This document shows, piece by piece, positions 33,476 through 43,225 of a DNA stretch of 64,000 nt. The translations under genes were made by a program, and so were the position numbers. The notes beneath the pieces are model-generated. The model was not told where the DNA came from, did not search any database, and worked only from the letters and a program-made list of their open reading frames with translations. Each line of letters begins with the position of its first letter. The stretch's first letter is position 1. The DNA is from Marinobacter guineae (GTDB lineage Bacteria; Pseudomonadota; Gammaproteobacteria; Pseudomonadales; Oleiphilaceae). The stretch is taken from positions 963,030 through 1,027,029 of the forward strand of contig NZ_KZ319340.1 in assembly GCF_002744735.1 (NCBI RefSeq), written 5' to 3'.

Positions 33476-34792
33476 ATGAAGTTACGCATCATCGTGGGTC
33501 TGTCACTGTGCACATTGGCCCTTTCTCTGGCACAAGCCTCCCCTGGTAACGCCCATTCCGGGCAGTGGGTTCCCCCGGGACTTGATGAGTGGCAAGAGGT
33601 TGCCGCAGGTTCCTGGCACAAACGCACCGGAGCCAAAGCGCCAATTCATCTCGGCCCACGGCCTTTCTGGCTGGTTGAAGATATGGACGAGGGCCCGCTG
33701 AAAGAGCGCCTGCAGTCCTGCAATACCCGCCACATCAAACGTTCTGATTTCTCCATCGGCCACCGCGGCGCCGCTCTGCAATTCCCTGAGCATACTCTTG
33801 AGTCCTACGTGGCTGCGGCACGAATGGGAGCTGGTATTGTTGAATGCGATGTCGCTTTTACCCAGGATCGGGAGCTGGTATGCCGCCATGCCCAGAACGA
33901 CCTTCACACCACCACCAACATCGTTGCCATTCCGGAACTCAACGCCAAGTGCACACAGCCATTCGTGCCGGCAGATCCGGCAACAGGTACTCCTGCAAAG
34001 GCGGAATGCCGGACCAGCGATATCACCCTGGCTGAGTTCAAATCGCTGAAAGGCAAGATGGATGCGTTCAATCCGATGGCGACAACGCCGGAAGAGTATC
34101 TGGCCGGCACCGCCGACTGGCGCACGGATCTCTACGCCAGCCGGGGCACACTGATGACTCATCGGGAAAGCATTGAACTGTTCAGGGCACTGGGCGTGAA
34201 GTTTACCCCGGAGCTGAAATCACCGGTGGTGGATATGCCCTTCGAAGGTGACTACAGCCAGCAGGACTATGCCCGCCAGATGATCCAGGATTACATTGAT
34301 GCCGGGGTGAATCCGAGAGATGTCTGGCCCCAGTCGTTCAATCTGGAGGATGTCCTCTTCTGGGTGAACGAAACGCCGCGTTTTGGGCGCCAGGCCGTGT
34401 TCTTGGATCAGGCAGCAGCTACGCCGGAAAACTCGTCCCTGGCGTACATGGAAAGCCTGAAAGCCCGGGGTGTGAACGTTGTGGCCCCGGCGCTCTGGAA
34501 GATGCTGGCCCTCGACAGCCATGGCGAGATTGTTCCCTCGGAGTACGCGGAAAATGCCCGCACGGCTGGCCTGGACATGATTGCCTGGACAGTAGAGCGC
34601 AGTGGTCCTCTGGCGAACGGTGGTGGCTGGTACTATCAGACGGTAACCGACGCGATCAACAACGATGGTGATGTTCTCAAGGTGATCGATGTGCTGGCGC
34701 GGGATGTGGGTGTGATCGGAATCTTCTCGGATTGGCCGGCGACCACTACTTTTTATGCCAACTGTATGGGAACGGCAAGAAAGAGCCGTTAA
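33476..34792 (+). CDS. Secreted glycerophosphodiester phosphodiesterase
   Basis: GDPD enzyme hydrolysing glycerophosphodiesters to glycerol-3-phosphate and an alcohol. The 438-residue protein has a signal peptide (to LAQASP, about residue 22), the GDPD signature [18 protein letters not shown], and the metal-binding Glu-Cys-Asp triad in [12 protein letters not shown]. The ATG at 33476 has AAGGAG eight bases upstream. The sequence is longer than the cytosolic GlpQ type and fits the large periplasmic or secreted form. No transporter is adjacent. Confidence 0.88.
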   Translation: MKLRIIVGLSLCTLALSLAQASPGNAHSGQWVPPGLDEWQEVAAGSWHKRTGAKAPIHLGPRPFWLVEDMDEGPLKERLQSCNTRHIKRSDFSIGHRGAALQFPEHTLESYVAAARMGAGIVECDVAFTQDRELVCRHAQNDLHTTTNIVAIPELNAKCTQPFVPADPATGTPAKAECRTSDITLAEFKSLKGKMDAFNPMATTPEEYLAGTADWRTDLYASRGTLMTHRESIELFRALGVKFTPELKSPVVDMPFEGDYSQQDYARQMIQDYIDAGVNPRDVWPQSFNLEDVLFWVNETPRFGRQAVFLDQAAATPENSSLAYMESLKARGVNVVAPALWKMLALDSHGEIVPSEYAENARTAGLDMIAWTVERSGPLANGGGWYYQTVTDAINNDGDVLKVIDVLARDVGVIGIFSDWPATTTFYANCMGTARKSR

Positions 34793-34954
34793 CTCCGGCG
34801 GCGTGCGCCCTTGAGAAAGCGGCGCACTTCCATATCCTGTGCTAGGCTTTAAGGGCCTTCGCCAATACTTGGAAATTAGCAACTGGCGGAGAGCATGCTG
34901 CACTTTTGGAACCGCCAAATCAGCAGTAAATTTATTGTTCAAGGAGGATAAAAG

Positions 34955-35278
34955 ATGGAAGCCAAGTCTACTCAGGACGACTACGACCAGGTAAAGCGGG
35001 ATCTGCAGGCACTCCGCGAGGATATGGCTAAACTGACCAATTCCTTTTCGGAAAGTCAGAAAAGCAACATCAGCAGCCTCAGGGATGAAATCCGCCGCGA
35101 GAGCCGTGAGGCCTTTGATCAGGTCAGGAAAAAAGGCGATGCCGCATTGCATCGTGCGAAGGATGCGGGAGACAAGGCCGTTGAGGATGTTGAACACCGG
35201 ATTGAAGAGCGGCCGTTCCTGAGCATCATTATCATGTTTCTGGCCGGTATCCTCGTGGGCAAGATGCTTGATCGCTGA
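34955..35278 (+). CDS. DUF883/YqjD-family membrane-anchored protein
   Basis: The 107 residues form a long charged helix, a coiled-coil region to about residue 84, and a C-terminal hydrophobic anchor with GILVGKMLDR. This is the ElaB/YqjD pattern of proteins that tether ribosomes to the inner membrane in stationary phase. AAGGAGG lies seven bases before the ATG. It overlaps no gene but is followed after two bases by the membrane protein gene, as yqjD-yqjE are in E. coli. Confidence 0.85.
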   Translation: MEAKSTQDDYDQVKRDLQALREDMAKLTNSFSESQKSNISSLRDEIRRESREAFDQVRKKGDAALHRAKDAGDKAVEDVEHRIEERPFLSIIIMFLAGILVGKMLDR

Positions 35279-35280
35279 TC

Positions 35281-35793
35281 ATGCTTGATTCTGCTCAGGT
35301 ACAGGGTGCGTTGCGCAAGGCTGCTGCTGCTGTCATCGGTTTTGTACTGGCGATGGTCTTGCTTACCGCCCTGCTACTTACCGGGTTTTACTATTTGATT
35401 CAGGCATCAGTCCTGGCCTTGTCACCCTGGCTCGGCGAGGCTGGCGCCATGGGATTGGCAGGGTTCGTTTGTGTCCTTTTGCTTGCCCTTTTCTTCCAGC
35501 GTTTAACCCGCCCGGTTTCCCCGAGCAAACCTGGAAAAGAGGCCGGTGACAAATCGCGCTCAGGCATTGATGTGCTTCGCGACCTGATCAAGGAAAATCC
35601 TCTGGAGGCCGCTTTGGTGGCATTTGCTGTCGGGATCGCGGAACAGGGCGATCCCCGGCTTAAATCATTGCTGCTGCAAGGTGGCGCGATTCTGATGAAA
35701 CGCGCGGAGTCCGAACAGTCTGGCGACGCTGGTGCCGGTGAGGCTTCTGCTCCAGATAACAAACCCCCGGCGGATCAAGAATCGGCCGCTTGA
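35281..35793 (+). CDS. YqjE/holin-like membrane protein
   Basis: A 170-residue protein with two membrane segments (about 15-42 and 53-74) and a hydrophilic C-terminal region ending in an Asp/Glu/Pro/Ala-rich tail. The layout and the pairing with a DUF883 gene resemble yqjD-yqjE. The holin-like label in databases reflects topology, not proven lysis. The start lies two bases after the previous stop, so the genes are coupled. Confidence 0.75.
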   Translation: MLDSAQVQGALRKAAAAVIGFVLAMVLLTALLLTGFYYLIQASVLALSPWLGEAGAMGLAGFVCVLLLALFFQRLTRPVSPSKPGKEAGDKSRSGIDVLRDLIKENPLEAALVAFAVGIAEQGDPRLKSLLLQGGAILMKRAESEQSGDAGAGEASAPDNKPPADQESAA

Positions 35794-35961
35794 TTTGATC
35801 GCATTTCTCCTTTTTGGTTAATCGAGAGTTACCAATTCTTAGGCCGGTTTTAACCCACGTGAGGCACAACCCCTAGTAGGGTGAGTTCAGGTAATCGAGA
35901 GACAGTTTCCGGTTACCCATGGAATGAGAAGGACATCTGAACTCACTAGGAGGAAAGCCTT

Positions 35962-36540
35962 ATGATTTCCGGAACCCGTTTAGCCTGTGCCGCGTTTTGC
36001 ACAGCATCTGCCTTTTCCGTCCCCGCCGCTCTGGCTCAGGGCAGCGCGGAGCGCGACCAGTCAGGCCCCTACATCAGCGGTAGCTACGGTGGCTACAAAG
36101 CCCATGGTGGAGAGTTTGAGGACGAGAACGACCTGCTTGGCGCAGCCCTTGGTTACCAGTTCAATGAGTTTTTTGCACTGGAAGCGGAGTACATCGATTT
36201 TGGAAACTTCGGTGATGATAACGTGGATGGCAAACTCAAAGGGGTTGGCCTGGGCGCGGTTGGTCGTCTGCCATTGACTGACAGTTTTGGCGTGTACGGC
36301 AAAGCCGGTGCTTTTGCTTCGTCCTTTGACGTGGATGCCTTCAGCGAGAGCGAGACCTACGATGAGGTGACACCGTTTGTGGGTGCCGGTGTGGATTTCC
36401 GGGTCACTAGGCAACTGACGGCGTTCGCGGAGTATAACCGCTACAATGTTGATATTGATGAAGACGATTTCAACGGTCAGGTCACCAACAGTGGGCCTGA
36501 ATTTGATACTGGTCGGGTTGGCCTCAAGTATCAGTTCTGA
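35962..36540 (+). CDS. OmpA-like beta-barrel outer-membrane protein
   Basis: A porin-family protein of 192 residues with a signal peptide (to ALAQGS, about residue 26) and eight alternating strands. The start SGPYISGSYGGYKAHGG and the end RVGLKYQF with a terminal Phe are typical of small eight-strand barrels. Acidic loops are frequent (ED, DED repeats). AGGAGG is seven bases before the ATG. The 168-base upstream gap holds a direct repeat and a short palindrome (see findings). Confidence 0.85.
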   Translation: MISGTRLACAAFCTASAFSVPAALAQGSAERDQSGPYISGSYGGYKAHGGEFEDENDLLGAALGYQFNEFFALEAEYIDFGNFGDDNVDGKLKGVGLGAVGRLPLTDSFGVYGKAGAFASSFDVDAFSESETYDEVTPFVGAGVDFRVTRQLTAFAEYNRYNVDIDEDDFNGQVTNSGPEFDTGRVGLKYQF

Positions 36541-36547
36541 TGAGGGC

Positions 36548-36576
36548 AAGGCGCAGCGAAAGGCTGCGCCTTTTTT
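36548..36576 (+). terminator. Intrinsic terminator after the barrel gene
   Basis: GGCGCAGC (36550-36557) and GCTGCGCC (36563-36570) with a GAAAG loop, followed by six T residues. It may also slow convergent cysK transcripts, but the T-tract is on the plus strand. Confidence 0.85.
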
Positions 36577-36579
36577 CAC

Positions 36580-37551
36580 TTACTGCACGTTTTCCAGCTC
36601 GCCAAACCGGTCAGTGAACAGGGCTGAAGAAAGATAGCGTTCTGCCGAATCCGGCAATACCACCACGATGTTCTTGCCTTTGTGCTCCGGCTGCTTGCTC
36701 ACCCGGACCGCCGCAGCAATGGCGGCGCCGCAGGAAATGCCACAGAGAATGCCTTCTTCCTGCATCAGCCTGTGGGCCATGTCCATGGCTTCTTCATTGG
36801 AGACAGCTTCCACCTGGTCAACCAGGTCCAGGTCCAGATTCTTGGGCACAAAACCGGCGCCGATGCCCTGGATCTTGTGGGGAGCGGGTTTGGGGTCTTC
36901 TCCGTTCATCACCTGGGTAATGATCGGTGAATCCGTGGGTTCGACGGCGACGGTGGTAATCGCTTTACCACGGGTGCCTTTGATGTAACGGGCAACGCCG
37001 GTCAGCGTGCCGCCGGTACCGACGCCGGCCACGAAGATGTCCACTTCACCGTCGGTGTCATTCCATATTTCCGGGCCAGTGGTGTCCTCGTGAATCCGTG
37101 GGTTGGCGGGGTTCTGGAACTGCTGGGGCAGGAAATGCGTGTCCGGATCGGAAGCAAAAATCTCTTCCGCCTTGGCGATGGCTCCCGGCATGCCTTTGGC
37201 CGGTTCGGTGAGTACCAGCTCCGCCCCCAGGGCTTTCAGCACTTTCCGGCGTTCCAGACTCATGGACGCAGGCATGGTCAGAATCAGTTTGTAACCCCGG
37301 GCGGCGGCTACAAACGCCAGTGCGATGCCGGTATTGCCGCTGGTGGGCTCCACAATCGTCATGCCCGGCTTCAGGGTGCCGCGTTTCTCACCGTCCCAGA
37401 TCATGGCAGAGCCGATCCGGCACTTTACGGAATAGGCCGGGTTACGGCCTTCAATCTTGGCCCAGATGGTGGCGCCGTCATTGACCCGGTTCAGTTTTAC
37501 CAGAGGGGTGTTGCCGATGGAGAGTGAGTTGTCTTCGTAAATACGTGCCAT
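36580..37551 (-). CDS. cysK: Cysteine synthase A (O-acetylserine sulfhydrylase)
   Basis: PLP enzyme making cysteine from O-acetylserine and sulphide. The 323 residues have the lysine motif [11 protein letters not shown] near residue 41, the substrate loop [12 protein letters not shown] near 70 and the glycine-rich phosphate-binding loop [12 protein letters not shown]. The ATG at 37551 has GGAGAAA upstream; a longer frame from 37725 runs into the 3' end of the next gene and is not needed. CysK is supported over CysM by length and SVKCR. Confidence 0.95.
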   Translation of the reverse strand: MARIYEDNSLSIGNTPLVKLNRVNDGATIWAKIEGRNPAYSVKCRIGSAMIWDGEKRGTLKPGMTIVEPTSGNTGIALAFVAAARGYKLILTMPASMSLERRKVLKALGAELVLTEPAKGMPGAIAKAEEIFASDPDTHFLPQQFQNPANPRIHEDTTGPEIWNDTDGEVDIFVAGVGTGGTLTGVARYIKGTRGKAITTVAVEPTDSPIITQVMNGEDPKPAPHKIQGIGAGFVPKNLDLDLVDQVEAVSNEEAMDMAHRLMQEEGILCGISCGAAIAAAVRVSKQPEHKGKNIVVVLPDSAERYLSSALFTDRFGELENVQ

Positions 37552-37594
37552 GGGTTTCTCCTTGTCGTTGTCTTGTTTTGAATCCTGGTACCAC

Positions 37595-40510
37595 TCAGGA
37601 ACCGACCGCTCGCGCCTCAAGCCGGTTCCGGCCATTCTGTTTGGCCTGGTACAGGGCCTGGTCAGCCTGCCGGAGAAATTCCGTTGGCGAGTCATCCGGC
37701 CCCGGGATACCTGTTGCCAGGCCAATACTGATGGTCAGCTGGATATCGTTGCCATCGCAGATATTGCAGGCACTTGCGACCGCCTCCCGGAAACGTTCCA
37801 GACGATTGCGAATTTCATCACTGTCCTCGTAACTGGCAAAGACCACGAACTCTTCACCGCCAAATCGCGATAACCGGTCGGTCTCCCGGCGGAAGTGGCG
37901 GCGCATGATGTCTGCCAGAGCCCGCAGGCACAAATCACCGGCTTCATGGCCATAGGTGTCGTTGATTTTCTTGAAATGGTCGGCGTCGACCATGGCGACT
38001 GCAAAACCGGAATGGTGACGCTGGCACCATTGGAAGCTCTTGCGGAACTCCTGGTCGAAGTAGCTTCGGTTGCCCAGCTGGGTCAGGTCGTCGGTTACAC
38101 TGAGCCGGGCGAGAGTTGCGTTGGCATCGGCCAGTTCCCGGTTCAGGCGGCCCAGTTTCCGGTTCCAGTAAATCAACAGGGTGGTCACCAGGGCGCCGAC
38201 GATCAGAATCTTCCAGATCACGGAATAGTCCACAGACTGTTCCAGCTGAATATTACGCCAGTGGCTTTCCAGGCTTCGGCGTTCTTCCGTGGTCAGGCTG
38301 GAGACCAGTTTTTGCATGATGCCCAGCAGAACCGGCTCGTCGTCCCGGACTGCTACAGCAAGCGTCCAGTCCGCCGGTATTCTGCCAATCACCTTCAAGT
38401 CTGCCAGACCCAGTTCCTGCATATAGTAGCCGGCCGTTGCCAGCGTGGTGATGTAGCCATCGAGCTCGCTGTTCTGCAGGCGCCGCAGTCCTTCCTGTTC
38501 GTTGCTGACTTCCACCAGCTCCAGAGACGGATACCGGTTCTGCAAGAGCTCGGCGAAGGCATAACCTGCAACAACACCGACCTTGCGGCCGCGGAGCTCG
38601 CCAACCCGCTCAATGAACGGTGCCTCGATTCGCCCCAGTACAACATTGGGCACAGTGAGGTAGGGCTCGGTGAAATTCATGAATTCAGCTCTTTCCGGTG
38701 TCTTCATGGCCATAGCAAGCAGGTCACACTGTCGTTCCTGCGCTGCCCGCAGGGACTGCTGCCAGTTGTCGGTGGGCACCACATCAAAATGGATCCGGGC
38801 GCGTTCCGAAAACAGCCGGAACACTTCGGAGGACAGTCCGGCATGGTTGCCCTCAGCATCGGCGCCTTCAAGGGGCAGCCAGTCGGGATCGATGCACATG
38901 GACACGCGCTGATCGCGGGCGTCCAGCCAGGTTTGCTCTGCTTCCGTCAGGGTTACCTGACCTTTGGCGGGGCGTTGCCTGCCATCACTGGCGCCAAGCC
39001 ATCGATTTTCGATGGTACGCATTTCCTCGGCGCTGATGGCGGCCAGTGCCTGGTTGAGAATGCCTGCCAGAGGCGCCAGTCCCGGGCGCACGCCAAAGCG
39101 CAGGTCTTCGCCCGGCAGACCCTCCAGCACCAGCTCACCGGCAATTCGTACGCCGGGAATGCCCAGCTCCCGGATCCAGAAGTTGCCATTGGGCAAAGCC
39201 GCCAGAACCACGTCCACCTGGTCTCGGGCCAGGGCGTCAAACATGGTTTCCTGGGTGGTGAATGTCCGGACATTGTCGCCCAGTGCGTCCCGTACCGGCT
39301 GTTCGTAATAGATTCCGGAACCGAGTGCCACCCGCATGCCCTCAAGATCGTCGAGGGTACTCAGGGACAGTGTCTGGTCCCGGGTAAAGGCGACATTAGG
39401 TATGGAGTGGTAAGGCTCGCTAAAACGGGTAAATGCTTCACGCTCAGGCCTGAACGACATGTTGGCCAACAGATCAATCTCGCCAGTACGAAACAGTGGC
39501 AGGAGCTCAATCCACTGACCGGCAACCGGAATAACCTGCAACCCGGTGAGATCAGACAATCGGTTAAGCACATCCACCGTCAGGCCTTCAATCCGGGTGC
39601 CGGTGTCAAAGCTGTACGGCGCGTAATCACGCATCAGCCCTACACGCACTGGCCCGGTTTCCGCAAGAAACTGCCGTTGTTCAGGGCTCAGGGCGAGGTT
39701 TCCGGAGCCGGAAAGGCTGGCGCCGCCGAATTCCTGCCAGCGTTCCAGCAACTCCTGCTTGCGCTGCTCCGGAATCTGCTGCAGGCCATCACTGATCTTC
39801 TGGAACAGTGCCTCGTTGGTTTTCAGCACACCGATGCGGAAATCCTCACGGGAAAGGTCTCCCAGGGGGGCTGGCCCGGCAATGGCAAGAAAATGAAAGT
39901 CGGCTGCATTGGCGTAGTACTGGAGAGTCAGGCGAGGGCCGATGATGACATCCACCCAGCCGAAGGCCAGGGCCCGGATGAGGCTGAAAAGAGAGTCATA
40001 ACTGTTGAACGCGATGCCATTGTCGCTCAGCACATCGCGGTAATAGATGTCCCGGACAACTCCGACCCGGAGTCCCTGCAGATCTTCGAGGGAACGAATC
40101 TCTCCGATCGGGTTCTTGGTGTCGTGCATCAGGTAGGTCTGGCGTAGGTGATAGGGCTCGGTAAACAGGATTTCCCGGGCGCGGTCCTGGCGGAAGGAAA
40201 TGCCGTCGATAACGTCCAGCTCACCACGCATGAAAGCGCCGTAGACTTCCGGCCAGCTGCCGGCCCTGAACGTAAAGTTGAGACCGGACTGCTCGGCCAC
40301 TTCCCGGAGAATATCGACGGAAAAGCCGGAGGCGCCCCGGCCCTCGTTGAACGAATAAGGCTTATTGTCGGCGACGATGCCGACGGTGACAGTGTCGCCT
40401 TTTTGTTGTGCGTTTACCGCCGATGTGCCAAACAGGCAAAACAGTGCAAGAAGAACAGCGACAGCCATTCCCATCAATGGGCGTTGGGCGGGGGTGGCTA
40501 TGGTGCTCAT
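37595..40510 (-). CDS. Diguanylate cyclase with three periplasmic substrate-binding domains
   Basis: A 971-residue membrane GGDEF protein. After a signal or anchor (about 13-35) come three consecutive periplasmic amino-acid-binding-type domains (about 40-260, 275-505, 525-750), each with the family pattern such as [18 protein letters not shown] or [16 protein letters not shown] membrane segment near 765-785 leads to a short coiled linker and the GGDEF domain with RFGGEEF near 880, an intact active site that should make c-di-GMP. Three tandem sensor domains is an unusual number. The second plus-strand reading frame over it is a shadow. Confidence 0.9.
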   Translation of the reverse strand: MSTIATPAQRPLMGMAVAVLLALFCLFGTSAVNAQQKGDTVTVGIVADNKPYSFNEGRGASGFSVDILREVAEQSGLNFTFRAGSWPEVYGAFMRGELDVIDGISFRQDRAREILFTEPYHLRQTYLMHDTKNPIGEIRSLEDLQGLRVGVVRDIYYRDVLSDNGIAFNSYDSLFSLIRALAFGWVDVIIGPRLTLQYYANAADFHFLAIAGPAPLGDLSREDFRIGVLKTNEALFQKISDGLQQIPEQRKQELLERWQEFGGASLSGSGNLALSPEQRQFLAETGPVRVGLMRDYAPYSFDTGTRIEGLTVDVLNRLSDLTGLQVIPVAGQWIELLPLFRTGEIDLLANMSFRPEREAFTRFSEPYHSIPNVAFTRDQTLSLSTLDDLEGMRVALGSGIYYEQPVRDALGDNVRTFTTQETMFDALARDQVDVVLAALPNGNFWIRELGIPGVRIAGELVLEGLPGEDLRFGVRPGLAPLAGILNQALAAISAEEMRTIENRWLGASDGRQRPAKGQVTLTEAEQTWLDARDQRVSMCIDPDWLPLEGADAEGNHAGLSSEVFRLFSERARIHFDVVPTDNWQQSLRAAQERQCDLLAMAMKTPERAEFMNFTEPYLTVPNVVLGRIEAPFIERVGELRGRKVGVVAGYAFAELLQNRYPSLELVEVSNEQEGLRRLQNSELDGYITTLATAGYYMQELGLADLKVIGRIPADWTLAVAVRDDEPVLLGIMQKLVSSLTTEERRSLESHWRNIQLEQSVDYSVIWKILIVGALVTTLLIYWNRKLGRLNRELADANATLARLSVTDDLTQLGNRSYFDQEFRKSFQWCQRHHSGFAVAMVDADHFKKINDTYGHEAGDLCLRALADIMRRHFRRETDRLSRFGGEEFVVFASYEDSDEIRNRLERFREAVASACNICDGNDIQLTISIGLATGIPGPDDSPTEFLRQADQALYQAKQNGRNRLEARAVGS

Positions 40511-40578
40511 TGAAATGCCGGCAGTCCTTTACAGCTGTGTCATCAGTTTAGCCATATCCACCGGTATTGCCTACCGTC

Positions 40579-41022
40579 TCAGGCGCTGACCGAGCGGCCG
40601 GTGTAATCGGAGAAATCCGGCTTTTTCGGCTGATGCAGGTCGTCGGTCATGTAGGCGGACGTCAGGATGAACTCCGCCGTCGCCCGGTTACAGGCCACGG
40701 GAATGTTCCAGAGTGCGGCGATCCGCAGCAGAGCTTTGATGTCGGGGTCGTGGGGCTGGGGCTCAAGGGGATCCCAGAAAAACACCAGCAGATCGATTTC
40801 GCCTTCGGCGATCTTGGCGCCGATTTGCTGATCTCCCCCTAACGGGCCGCTGAGCAGGCAATGAATGTCGTCCCGCTCCAGATTGTCCCGCAACAGCCGG
40901 CCGGTGGTGCCGGTGGCATAGAGTTTCAGCGGTGCAAAGCGGGTGCGGTTGTCCGCGACCCAGTCCACCAGTTCCTTTTTCTTGTTGTCGTGTGCCACCA
41001 GGGCAACGGATTTTACGGCCAT
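40579..41022 (-). CDS. mgsA: Methylglyoxal synthase
   Basis: Converts dihydroxyacetone phosphate to methylglyoxal when phosphate is limiting. The 147-residue protein has the phosphate-binding TGTTGRLL near residue 38, SGPLGGDQQIGAKI with catalytic Asp, and FFWDPLEPQPHDPD. All fit MgsA. It is 68 bases upstream of the diguanylate cyclase on the same strand and divergent from the DUF815 gene. Confidence 0.95.
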   Translation of the reverse strand: MAVKSVALVAHDNKKKELVDWVADNRTRFAPLKLYATGTTGRLLRDNLERDDIHCLLSGPLGGDQQIGAKIAEGEIDLLVFFWDPLEPQPHDPDIKALLRIAALWNIPVACNRATAEFILTSAYMTDDLHQPKKPDFSDYTGRSVSA

Positions 41023-41109
41023 TTGGGGTACAGTCTCCTATTCAACCGGTTATCAACAGAGTGTTCAGTGTTTCACAGGCTGACACGGGACGGAATAGGA
41101 AAGAGGTGT

Positions 41110-41895
41110 ATGTCCGGAACTGTATCCATCGACTGGCAAACCACTCCGGCGGCGGTCTGGCGTCGTCACCGCTCGGGCCTGCGGGCCATTCGCCGGCTCG
41201 ATCCGGTGCAGTGGCAGGATCTGACCGGTATCAGCCGGCAGCAACAGGCCCTTGCCCGCAACACCGAGCGTTTTCTTGCCGGCGAGCCTTCCAATAATGC
41301 GCTGCTCTGGGGCTCCCGGGGCACGGGGAAGTCCTCGCTGATCAAGGCACTGCTGAATCGCTACCAGGGTCGCGGTCTGCGGATGATTGAAGTGGACAAG
41401 GACGATCTGGTGAATCTGCCGGAAATCGTCGATGACATCTGCGATTCGCCGTTCCGGTTCGTGATCTTCTGCGATGACTTGTCGTTTGACGCGGGCGAGA
41501 CTGGCTACAAGGCCCTGAAAAGTGTTCTGGAAGGTTCTCTGGAACTGCCTCCGGAGAATGTGCGGGTGTACGCCACCTCCAATCGCCGGCACCTGATGCC
41601 GGAATTCATGTCTGATAATCTCAAAAGCGAGATGCGCGACGGCGAACTGCATCCGGCGGAAGCCATCGAGGAGCAGGTGTCCCTGGCAGACCGCTTCGGT
41701 CTGCAGTTGTCGTTCTATGCGTTTTCACAGGAGATTTATCTGCAGGCCGTGGATGCGCTGTTTCCGGAAGTGGCAAATCGTGACAGCCTGCATCGGGAGG
41801 CGATCCGTTTTGCCACCGCCAAGGGTGTCCGCAATGGCCGCACGGCCCAGCAGTTTTACCGGCAGTTTGCCGGAGACGAGGGTTCCGGGGGTTAG
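41110..41895 (+). CDS. DUF815-family AAA-type ATPase
   Basis: A 261-residue ATPase with Walker A WGSRGTGKSSL at about 78-88 and a Walker-B-like FVIFCDDLSFD. Conserved C-terminal parts (TSNRRHLMP, ADRFGLQLSF) mark the DUF815 family, whose role is unknown. The longer frame from 40861 runs across the divergent mgsA gene. The ATG at 41110 follows GGAAAGAGG and starts the conserved part. It converges on the DUF3422 gene after six bases. Confidence 0.88.
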   Translation: MSGTVSIDWQTTPAAVWRRHRSGLRAIRRLDPVQWQDLTGISRQQQALARNTERFLAGEPSNNALLWGSRGTGKSSLIKALLNRYQGRGLRMIEVDKDDLVNLPEIVDDICDSPFRFVIFCDDLSFDAGETGYKALKSVLEGSLELPPENVRVYATSNRRHLMPEFMSDNLKSEMRDGELHPAEAIEEQVSLADRFGLQLSFYAFSQEIYLQAVDALFPEVANRDSLHREAIRFATAKGVRNGRTAQQFYRQFAGDEGSGG

Positions 41896-41901
41896 GCGGG
41901 G

Positions 41902-43209
41902 TTATTGCCGTTTCGCCATCCGGATAAAGTGGTGGTGGACCACCCGGACACCCAGGAACACCAGGATCATCACCACGGGAATGGCGATGCCCAGAACCAT
42001 CGTCTTGTTGAACACAAAGCCCGCCTCGTAAACCGAGTCCAGGCCGAACTTGAGCAGGCCGATCAGGTAGTAGGTGATGGCGACCACCGAGAAGCCTTCC
42101 ACGGTGTGTTGCATCATCAGCTGGATTTTGGAGCGCCGGTCCATGGAGCTGAGCAGTTGCTGGTTCTGGCTCTGAATGGCCAGCTCCACCCGGGTCCGCA
42201 TCATGTCCGAGGCCCTGTCTACCCGGCGTGAAAGATCTTCCAGGCGTTCGCTGACCGCTTCGCAGGTTTTTACCGCCGGTGTCAGCCGACGGGTCATGAA
42301 CTCGGTGAGAGTCAGGTGGCCGGAGAGCTCATCTTCCCGCAGTTCGTCCAGCCGGGTCAGTACCAGCCGATGATAGGCCCGGGTGGCCGAGAAACGGAAG
42401 GTGGAGTGGGCCCGGAAGGCCTCGATTCTGGCAGCAATATTGGTCAGCTGGGCCAGCAGTTTTTCTTCATCGACGTCCTGGTTTTCGGCAAGAGACTGGG
42501 TGATCACCGCCAGCTTTTCGTCCATATCATTCAGGGACGGGGTTATTTCCCGGGCCACGGGCAGCGCCAGTAGCGACATCAGGCGGTAGGTTTCAATCTC
42601 CATAAGCCGTTGGGTAAGGCGCCCCAGCTGGCTGTCGGACATGTGGTGGTTCATCACCATGAATCGGCCAAACCCGTCGCTGTGCAGCCTGAACGTCCCC
42701 CACACCCGGGCCGCGCCCTCCTGGGGGCTGCTGCCAATCAGGCGCATACCTTCGAAGTGCTTGCGGACATAGTTCAGATCCCCCCCGGTTCCTTCGGTGG
42801 CCGGTCGTATTTCCAGGTGGAATGCGGCTATTACGGTGCCGGCCAACTGTTCCAGCCAGCCTTCCGGCAGCGGTGTCATGCCTGTTTCGGTGAAGGGGGG
42901 CTCGTTGCCGGTGGCCAGGTTAATGAACGTGTAGGAGGCAAACTCCATGTGCATTTCACGCCGCACCCGGAGAGAACCAAAGGTGTGCTCAAAACAGCCC
43001 ACTTCTTTCTCCGGCACCGGCTTGCCCAGCAGCCGGTGCAACTCCTGCAGGTGCCGGAACTGCTGTCGACGCTGCTCCGGGGTAGTGAGCACCGCTATCT
43101 GAGTGACCCTGGCCGGCGTTGGTAGCACCTGAAATGGCCGTGAGTGCAGCTCGTTGTAGAGCTCGTTACGAAGCGGATGGATGTCGAGGGAGTCCAGTCG
43201 TGCGCTCAC
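41902..43209 (-). CDS. DUF3422-family membrane protein
   Basis: A 435-residue protein of the DUF3422 family: a conserved N-terminal region (HPLRNELYNELHSRPFQ near residue 10), a long helical middle part with many coiled-coil heptads, and two C-terminal membrane segments ending in HHHFIRMAKRQ. The family has no established role. The GTG at 43209 lies 16 bases after the stop of the histidine kinase, with AGGA upstream; the frame from 43314 would overlap the kinase. It is the last gene of the pdsR-pdsS operon. Confidence 0.82.
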   Translation of the reverse strand: MSARLDSLDIHPLRNELYNELHSRPFQVLPTPARVTQIAVLTTPEQRRQQFRHLQELHRLLGKPVPEKEVGCFEHTFGSLRVRREMHMEFASYTFINLATGNEPPFTETGMTPLPEGWLEQLAGTVIAAFHLEIRPATEGTGGDLNYVRKHFEGMRLIGSSPQEGAARVWGTFRLHSDGFGRFMVMNHHMSDSQLGRLTQRLMEIETYRLMSLLALPVAREITPSLNDMDEKLAVITQSLAENQDVDEEKLLAQLTNIAARIEAFRAHSTFRFSATRAYHRLVLTRLDELREDELSGHLTLTEFMTRRLTPAVKTCEAVSERLEDLSRRVDRASDMMRTRVELAIQSQNQQLLSSMDRRSKIQLMMQHTVEGFSVVAITYYLIGLLKFGLDSVYEAGFVFNKTMVLGIAIPVVMILVFLGVRVVHHHFIRMAKRQ

Positions 43210-43225
43210 GGCGTGCAGTCCTGTT

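Noticed and set aside
35281..35793. Phage holin and prophage remnant
   Set aside because: Holin-like topology alone; neighbours are a YqjD-type gene and housekeeping genes, not phage genes.
37895..40147. Long 750-residue plus-strand frame opposite the diguanylate cyclase
   Set aside because: Antisense shadow of a high-GC coding region with clear domains on the minus strand.
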